From: Dryococelus australis | Taxonomy: Eukaryota > Arthropoda > Insecta > Phasmatodea > Phasmatidae | Assembly: GCA_029891345.1 (NCBI GenBank) | Contig: CM056993.1 | Location: forward strand, 274,402,900 to 274,466,899 | Direction of reading: 5' to 3' | DNA length: 64,000 bases | Shown here: positions 55,790 to 64,000 of the stretch, piece by piece | Numbering within the stretch: the first letter of the stretch is position 1 | Layout: the number at the start of each line of letters is the position of its first letter | Program-made: the position numbers and the translations under genes | The notes under the pieces: model-generated | The model's input: only the letters and a program-made list of their open reading frames with translations | Told to the model about the DNA's origin: nothing | The model's database searches: none

Positions 55790-57540
55790 TGTCGTCACCT
55801 CACCTTTGGTGTACCTAGTGTGGGCAGGCATCTGTAGCTTTTCTACCCCCAGACGGCAGTAAATCTGGTGCTGCCAACTTGATGGGGTTAATACTGAGTG
55901 CACGACGTGCTTGTGCCAGCTGTTCACCCTTAGACCGTTGTGCACGTGGAGGTGCAGATAAAGGTGCTGGTCTGGTCTGAGTGCAAACGGAAGTGCAGCT
56001 GGGGGTAATATCTATGCCACAAGCCACACGTTCGGCAGTTGGGAGGTCGTGAGGTGGCGACTGTCTGCTTATGAGGCGTGGGTGGCATAGGTTAAATTTA
56101 ATTGCTCATGGTGTTTGCCACAATAAATCAAACTGTAAGCTATGATCCCTGCTGGTAGCACTGGCTGGTGTTTTCCTCTCTCGAGCTGCCTCTTCATGCT
56201 TCCATGTGTACACCTTGGCAGCACCCTGCCCTTCCGCTACTGGGTTCTTAATCAAGGCCAAAGCCTGATTTGTTGCCTTATCCTGCCCAGCCCTGTGGCG
56301 AGGCATAAGGGCATAGTGTAGAAGGGATGATAGTGGGTGTCCAGTAGAGGTGGGTATGATCTGTAGGAAACTGGCAGTGGAGGGTGAGACTGTGGGGAAG
56401 CCCTAACTGCTGGCTTCCAGGCAAGAAACTTGGTGAGTGGGAAGTTACCGGCAGACCCAAACTCGTTATTGTAAGTGACAACCGTAGGATAAGGGAGTCC
56501 ACTCCCATGTTACGCAGGAAGGCGGGAAGTCGCCATAGATCCATGTATCACGCAAATATGGAGCTCCCAGTCAGAGTTATCTGCTGACCTTCTGCAAGTG
56601 GGTAGCAGGGTGGGAAGTCGCCGGCAGTCCTAAACACTCGCAGAATGTTTGCAACAGCCGAGAGAGAACCTCCACTCCAAGGAGATGAAGGTTCTGAGCG
56701 GAGATGGTTAGGATGCGAGGGTTTCGGGTCTTACCTGCACCTGTAAAAGTATAGGCAGAAATGCGTTTAAACAGGAAAAAGGATTGGAAAAAAATGTAGA
56801 AAGAAAGTGCTTGCGAAAGATAACTCGACCAGCTTAATTTATGCCTGTTTATTGCTGAAGCAATAAATATACCTTAGCCAGCTTGTACCCTGACTGTGGC
56901 CTGAGGGCCAACCTAGAATGCCAACCAATGTGCAGTCCCTAGTCACGGTAGATGCGGTGGCACTGGGGCGAGAGTAACCTCAAGTCGACGAATACTTGGA
57001 CTCACACTGGCTAAATACATTGTGAGCTGTGAGACAACTGTTCAGCTAATCCATAGACGTAGCTGGCTGGAGGCAAGCGAATTTACTAACGGGCAGCAAT
57101 ATGTCTGGAGCAAGATTCTAGTGGTGTCTGAGCACGTCCAGGCAGAGTGATGTTCTGCGTGCGAGCTGTGTGAGTCAGCCTTGAACTGAGAACTGCTAGT
57201 CATGTAGTGCGGGGGTAGCGGTATGGAAGAGAGGAGGAAACTAGAATCGAAGCAAAAGCGGCTGGGATGGTGGCTCGTTTCCCCTTAGCTGCCTGGCCGG
57301 AGAGTTAAGCAGGCCTTCTGCAATGAGCAAGTTGCGGGCTGACAGGAGGCAAACGCGGTACTTCTGTAACCTCAGGCGATGCACTCTGTGGCTTGTGGTG
57401 GCCACGTCTGTTCTTGAAGGGGCCGTAGCTGTAGTAGAGGCTAGAGAAAATTACGTCTTCCATGGCACATCAACCTTTACACAATATATGATGTTAAAAG
57501 ATTTCATTTCCAATAACAAAATAACACAGAACACTTTTTG
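55790..57540 (-). mobile_element. 5' LTR of element B
   Basis: On + it starts TGTCGTCACCTCACC just beyond the primer-binding site. The minus polyadenylation signal is at 56848-56853. Pro/Ser-rich minus frames occupy the U5 (for example 56278-56544). The outer end is uncertain (a MITE-free AT-rich boundary near 57.54 kb). It is diverged from element A's LTR in sequence but alike in layout. Confidence 0.55.
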
Positions 57541-58336
57541 CTGATGCATCTACAGTGCCAAGTTAGCACTCTTTTTGCATGCTGCATGCCGTACCATTGC
57601 CACTGTATGTTGTTTACCATAAGTGGTTGCAGTTTTGTGCTGTATGTCACATACAACCTAACTCCCATTCTGGATTAAATACAGATGATGTTTTTTTTTT
57701 ATTACATTTATAAGTTGAACTCACTATTTTTATGAAGTTTTTGAACTGATAAGCAAGCTTTGCTGGGACATTATGGATTCACAGTACTAGTTCTTTACTA
57801 TTTAACTGATGTGGAATGCACAAATCTGCTGACTTTGCTCAGCACATGGGTGTTTGACACACGTCCTGCTTTGATGATGACGATGACGAGGATTGTGCAT
57901 GAGGGGAGGATATAATGTTCACCTGGCTGTATCAGTAATGAAATTGTTAATCTGTGTTGCAATATGCACTGGCCACCAAGCCAAAGTAGGATCATGCACC
58001 ATTCTATTCTCAAGAGTTGATCAAACGTTATGAGCAAGGCTGCAGGCTCATAGTGAATAGCCTTGTTTCCGCTAGGAGTGACAGTAAAAAAGGTAATAAT
58101 TAAAATGAAAAATTAAGTGGTGGCTGTAGTGGTGTTACGTGTATGTTATTGAATTGATTTTCATTGTGCACAAATTATTGACTTGCTATATTAAGGATGT
58201 GTGCAAGCCCAAATGAATCCACCATGTATTACTGAGAACTTAACTGATGCCCACCTGTCTGTATTTTCACTCTACAAAAATGTTTACAGTTATTTTCATT
58301 TGTTAAAAAGATCACATTTTTTCCCGAAAATTTGGT
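57541..58336. other. AT-rich non-coding stretch
   Basis: Nothing recognised. Confidence 0.5.
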
Positions 58337-58340
58337 GTAG

Positions 58341-60090
58341 TGATGCATGACGTCTGGTTAAAGTGGTGGTGACTTCACCATCAGATATAGGTTCTTTTGG
58401 TGTCGGACAGACACACTGGCTAAGTTCACTGAGGAGGAGTTTGAATTATCTGTTGCCTATTGGTAACCGTGCTGTGGTATGGGGTGGGGTGTGTAGCTTT
58501 TCGGCACGACAGTCAGGTGTGGTGATGATGGCTCTGTGCACTGACAGTTTGGACACTCTTTTACCTGTAGTGGGCTTCACCCGGGGTAGATCCTAACCCA
58601 GTGACTGCTGGCAGGAACTGGGGCCCTGTCCTTTGGCGGCTGTGATGGTACTGGTTGGGCTGGTCGGCTCCGGAAGCAGGTTGCTGATCCTCGCAGGCCA
58701 GAATTAGGGGCAGGCGATACCCAGTGGCACTGGAAGTTCCAGTCGTAGGTATACTACGAGTGGGTGAGACTCTCCAGCAATCTCCTGGGGTGGCTGGAAA
58801 AGGGTGGTAAGGGGAACTGGGAGCTGAGGCCTCGCCAGTTGTCAGACATGAGCTCGGTCCCGTAGGGGAGGGGCTGCTGAGGGCAGATGGCAATGGGTTG
58901 CAGAGCAACTGACTGCGTTTAGAGGCAGTAGCTGCCCTCTTATCTCTCAACCTTGCATTGCTTCTGTGAGTGAAGGGCATACGGGAAGGTACTATGGTCT
59001 CCCACATGGAGGAGAAGCAGGCAATGAGTTCCCTGGTTAACAGTGTAACCAGAAGAGGTTAGGCTAGCCAGAATCAGACCTGTTACTCCAACTGGCGAAG
59101 TTCAACACGGTGGATAGAATGGGTTAACTGATCTGGATGTCTAGCCGCTTTGTTGCATGTTCAAAGTGGCCGGGGCTCTACTGTACGTGCGCACCAGGTA
59201 CCTTTGCATACCTGGGCCACAGTATGGATGGCCATCTACTGGGTTATGTTTTATAATGTACTTGCACCCTCTTAAGGGTAGCTTGCAGTCCTACACTAGT
59301 TTCAGCAAAGTGTTTTAATGATGCTCTCTCCTGCTTCTCTTTGGAGGGTTTGATGTCTATGAGGATGGTAGTCACAATCACCCTAGAATAAACACACGGG
59401 GTTAGTTATGAACACATGTTTATTCCCCAGAGGAATAGACACGGTGGCCCGTATTATCTCCTAGAGCAGAAAAGACTAGGTAGCTATTACAACTACTGAC
59501 CCTAACTAATCTATACTGTTGTCCAGAAGGGACTCAGGGTTCATTACCAAAGTGGTAGTGAGTGTAACGGGGTTCAAAAACTTATTTGGTGGTCACTGGG
59601 AAAAGGTCTGGAAGACTTTTGGAAGGCTGGTTGATCTCTCATAAGGAAAGTTATAGGCAGCCTGCTCCAGCACACGAGGTGGAGGAGCGAGCGCAGAGTA
59701 TACAACTGGTGTGTTGTGGCTGCATGCTGGCATATATAGTCAGCCTATTTAGTCGGCCGGCTGCGGGTCCTTTGGCTCCGTTCGGCTGGTCTGGTATCTT
59801 GGGGCGAGAGCTTCTCCCATAGCAGCGCAGGGCACATTCTCTCGTGGGAGGCTGGAAGTGGCAGTTTCCTTGTTTGCACGTTGCGTCACTTCTGTGAACT
59901 TAGGGGCAACACTGGGCTTCGTTGCTGGCTTCTGTTGCACACTGGGGTGATTAGCGGACACGTGACGTCTGACATAATGGTATAGACGGCCTTGGCTGCC
60001 ATGCCTTTGAGTACCCCTTGCCTCGGGGTGTGTAGGTGGGCTCTGGTAGCAAGTGGTCCTGGAAATCCCGCTCAGGGAGACATGACGTCA
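58341..60090 (-). mobile_element. minus-strand LTR, ~1.75 kb
   Basis: On + it starts TGATGCATGACGTC and ends CATGACGTCA. The minus TATA box is at 59731-59739 (ACTATATATGCC) and the AATAAA at 59419-59424. The U5 carries an AGTAGAGCCCC box (about 59175) like copy 1 and an intact 148-codon Ser/Pro-rich minus frame (59007-58561). The flanks (GTAG and CGTG) do not match, so the TSD is lost or the ends are off. Confidence 0.65.
59731..59739 (-). promoter_or_regulatory. LTR TATA box
   Basis: The minus strand reads ACTATATATGCC, about 355 bp into the LTR. Confidence 0.55.
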
Positions 60091-60094
60091 CGTG

Positions 60095-60717
60095 AAAATG
60101 AGGCAGAGTCGTAAATAATTATTATGCCAGCATGCATCGAACATCTGTAGCCTATACTGTTAATTCGAAGCAACACTTTTTATTGTAAAATAATACATAT
60201 ACATTAACAAAACGAATAGCTCCAACAGCATAATTTTACTTGTTTACTAAAAATCAATGTACGTCATCTGCATGTGATATAGTCCGTACAGTTTGTGAAA
60301 TAATTTTCATGTTTGAACTTTCTTGATGTTGCTATAATGTATTTAAACATTTTATGAGAAAGATGATTTTCTTTAACACCCAGAAGCAATCAGCAATGAT
60401 TACTACTGTAATTAATTGTGGATACCAACACCAAAATTCATGTAAATAAACGTGTCTACCCAAATTTGGCAGCAATAAGATTTAATCTAGGGATGTCACC
60501 TCAATTCCATAATTTTCTGTTATCTTGGATATGAGGGACAGATGCAGCATAAAGTTTTATGTTTGGGAAAATATTATTTAAAGTGGTGCTCTCATATTCC
60601 TTAAAATTCTTAAATTATAAAGAAAAATTACGAATTTTTTTGTTATTTGTGTTACAGGGAGAAAGGACGGTAAAAATGTGTCACTTGAAGAAAGACTCAA
60701 CACTTGCCAACACACTA
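60095..60717. other. AT-rich non-coding stretch
   Basis: Nothing recognised. Confidence 0.5.
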
Positions 60718-61009
60718 CATAGGCTGTTCACGTTTAACTGAGTTCATTAGAAGCATTTGCTTAGGGTCTATGTACTTGTGTTCTCATTTTCTATTATTCT
60801 GCCATATTTAAAATTAACATTGTCATGGGTCTGATCACTTTATGCAAGCATTATATAACTGAAAATATGGAATTTTTAAGGATGCAAATGTGTTGATAAT
60901 ATGCAAAATTGTGTTCTAAAATGTATAAAACAATAAATATTGACTACCAGTGGCCATACATTTAAGTGTTACACTTGAAATACAGCATCAATTCTTAGAA
61001 CTATTTTAG

Positions 61010-62492
<1,483 letters not shown>

Positions 62493-62757
62493 ATTTTTAA
62501 TGATTGGCTGCCAACTTAACTGGAAGCCTGCTGTCCAAAGTATCTTCTGGCATATGCAGTAATCTCTGTTTAAGATCTACCAGTTTACCAACTCTCACTT
62601 TAACAACAATTTTTTCTGGTCCCAGCAAAGTCCTGAACACATGTTCTTCAGTCCTCTGACAGTCTTTAAATTCGTAGATTATTCTATGTTGTTAAGGGCA
62701 GTGAATTTTTTCGAAGGTTGATTTTAAAAGCGCTCACTTTATCCTGTACAGTTTTTA

Positions 62758-63344
62758 GTTCACTTGCTAAGTGAAATCTGTGCCAGGAGGTTTACATTAT
62801 GTGGATACATAGTGTGGTCAGTATCTGTATAAATACCTTTTGAAAAATGCTTATTGCATTTGTTGATTTGCTTGATAAAAAATTCCAAAATTTTCGTAAA
62901 ATTGTATGTTAAAAAAAATAGATGTAATAAAAGTTAATTATTTTCATGATTTTTTGAGTTAACAGTAGTGTCTTGGGAAGGTGACAATGGGATTTGCCAA
63001 CAGCGGGATGAAAAAGTGACACCAGGCTGCGAGAGAGGGACTGTAGTAAAGGAGAATACATGGGGGAGTTAAGCAAGAGAGGAGTAAGGAAACGAGAGAG
63101 CCAGCTAAATTCAGGAGAGGTGGTGGCTTAATTAACTATGAGATCACAGAGTAAAGGAGGGCATTTCAGGAAATTTCTAAGGATTTTGCTAACTCATGTA
63201 AATGTCATTTGTAGTCTTGGTATTTCTGAGCATGTCTTAACAATTCAATCAGAAAGTAATTTTTCTATTTATTTATTTTATTTTTTTCAAATTTTATTTT
63301 ACTTGCAGTGGAGAGACTTTCAGTAATTGAATCTCATTGTCTTG
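62758..63344. other. AT-rich stretch
   Basis: Nothing firm. TTTTACTTGCAG at about 63309 is acceptor-like but leads into only five codons. Confidence 0.45.
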
Positions 63345-63354
63345 ACATTTTTTG

Positions 63355-63607
63355 GGGGCCGTGGTGGTTGAGCGATTAGCTTGCTCGCCTCCCGCCAAGG
63401 CAAAACTGTTTCAATCCCTGGTGGTCCGCTCCCAGATTTTCACAAGTGGGAATTATGCTGGATGATGCCACTGGTCGGCGGGTTTCCTCAGAGATATCCT
63501 GTTTCCCTTGCCCTTGCATTCTGATGCTGCTCCATTCTCACATCATTTCATCCTCATCAGCTCTCAAGACTTGGTTAACAGCTGCCCAAATCTCTCAACC
63601 CAATCCA
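63355..63607 (+). mobile_element. tRNA-derived SINE, 253 bp, with 10-bp TSD
   Basis: The 5' part begins GGGGCCGTGGTGGTTGAGCG (A box) and has TGTTTCAATCCC (B box), giving a pol III internal promoter. The body contains ATGCCACTGGTCGGCGGG and CCTGTTTCCCTTGCC, shared with the copy at 33655-33807. The perfect duplication ACATTTTTTG flanks it (63345-63354 and 63608-63617). Confidence 0.85.
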
Positions 63608-63617
63608 ACATTTTTTG

Positions 63618-64000
63618 TTTTACAAATTTAATGAGTTTCCCTTATTTTTTATTATGGCAGGGAAATAAGTATGGTGCAGAATGACTGTTAGCAGAATCTG
63701 CCGTTGTGAAAAACAAAAAATTTAAAGTGAATCTTCTGGTTTTGGGAGGCTTCTTAGACGATATATGATGTGCAGTCCAAAGTTAAAGGAATATGAACAG
63801 TGTGCATACTGTATGCCCTTCCACCACTAGATAAGACTCTGTCAGTCTAGATATGCTCTGTCAGTGTGCGAACAGCCATGCATCTGATGAAACATGTTGT
63901 TTTGTGAGGTTATGTTTAGGTTATTCTGGAATTTTCTTTTCAATTGATGTGATTCAAAAATTTTCTTTTCAACTCATGTGAAGTGCATTTCAACAAGCAA
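63618..64000. other. AT-rich end of window
   Basis: Nothing recognised. Confidence 0.5.

Noticed and set aside
63309..63326. Acceptor-like TTACTTGCAG followed by a short open frame
   Set aside because: It would encode five codons before a stop, with no supporting donor or upstream phase evidence; left as chance.
63355..63450. tRNA gene
   Set aside because: A and B boxes are present, but no cloverleaf folds and the sequence continues as a SINE body with a target duplication.

Overview
This is eukaryotic nuclear DNA, most likely from an insect or other arthropod with a large, AT-rich, transposon-laden genome. The evidence is short coding exons with GT/AG splice sites inside very long introns, tRNA-derived SINEs, a piggyBac-type transposase relic, a Tc1-type relic, hAT and TA-target DNA transposons, and Ty3/gypsy-type LTR elements primed by tRNA-Lys. 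There are no bacterial operons, rRNA genes, tRNA genes or CRISPR arrays. Calls come from reading the sequence only; no database search was run.

Host gene content is small. Two phase-0 internal exons (100-186 and 1942-2109, + strand) encode a Ser/Pro/Thr-rich stretch of an unidentified protein. A GC-rich island at 25.93-26.27 kb looks like two more + strand exons around a ~140 bp intron that is nearly pure polypyrimidine. The rest reads as intron or intergenic DNA.

The dominant theme is a set of related LTR retroelements. The clearer LTRs run 2.0-2.5 kb and have inverted ends of the TGACGC...GCGTCA type; two further LTR-like stretches are shorter or less well bounded. Several have a TATA box, an AATAAA signal and an unusually long U5. 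Copies lie at 3.2-5.4 (+), 6.7-8.8 (-), 10.0-12.0 (+), 14.4-18.8 (-), 19.1-21.0 (-), 35.3-37.8 (+), 38.6-40.0 (-), 43.2-45.2 (+), 55.8-57.5 (-) and 58.3-60.1 kb (-). Some are solo LTRs: the 3.2 kb copy has a perfect 4-bp target duplication, GTTA.

Two minus-strand elements keep a primer-binding site matching the 3' end of tRNA-Lys(CUU), at 14361-14378 and 55758-55775. In both, the first gene downstream encodes two tandem PHD-type (C4HC3) zinc fingers with identical spacing. In the 55.8 kb element these are followed by a recognisable Gag capsid tail and a truncated CCHC knuckle. A retropepsin and zinc-knuckle fragment of a similar element sits at 33.0-33.65 kb. A PHD-finger Gag on a long-LTR, tRNA-Lys-primed element is the best candidate here for something undescribed.

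Other mobile DNA, from left to right: two hAT-like MITEs next to the first exons; a ~300 bp near-perfect palindrome at 6.3-6.6 kb; a 2.3 kb TIR element inside an LTR (15985-18284); a 557 bp long-TIR element (24483-25039); two copies of one hAT family (25057 on, and 40062-41334 with 8-bp TSDs); a dead piggyBac transposase (28.2-30.5 kb); a dead Tc1 transposase (33.8-34.6 kb); two SINEs (33655-33807 and 63355-63607); a TIR MITE (52885-53121); and a hAT-like element carrying a ~480 bp (CA)n(CT)n microsatellite (61.0-62.5 kb).
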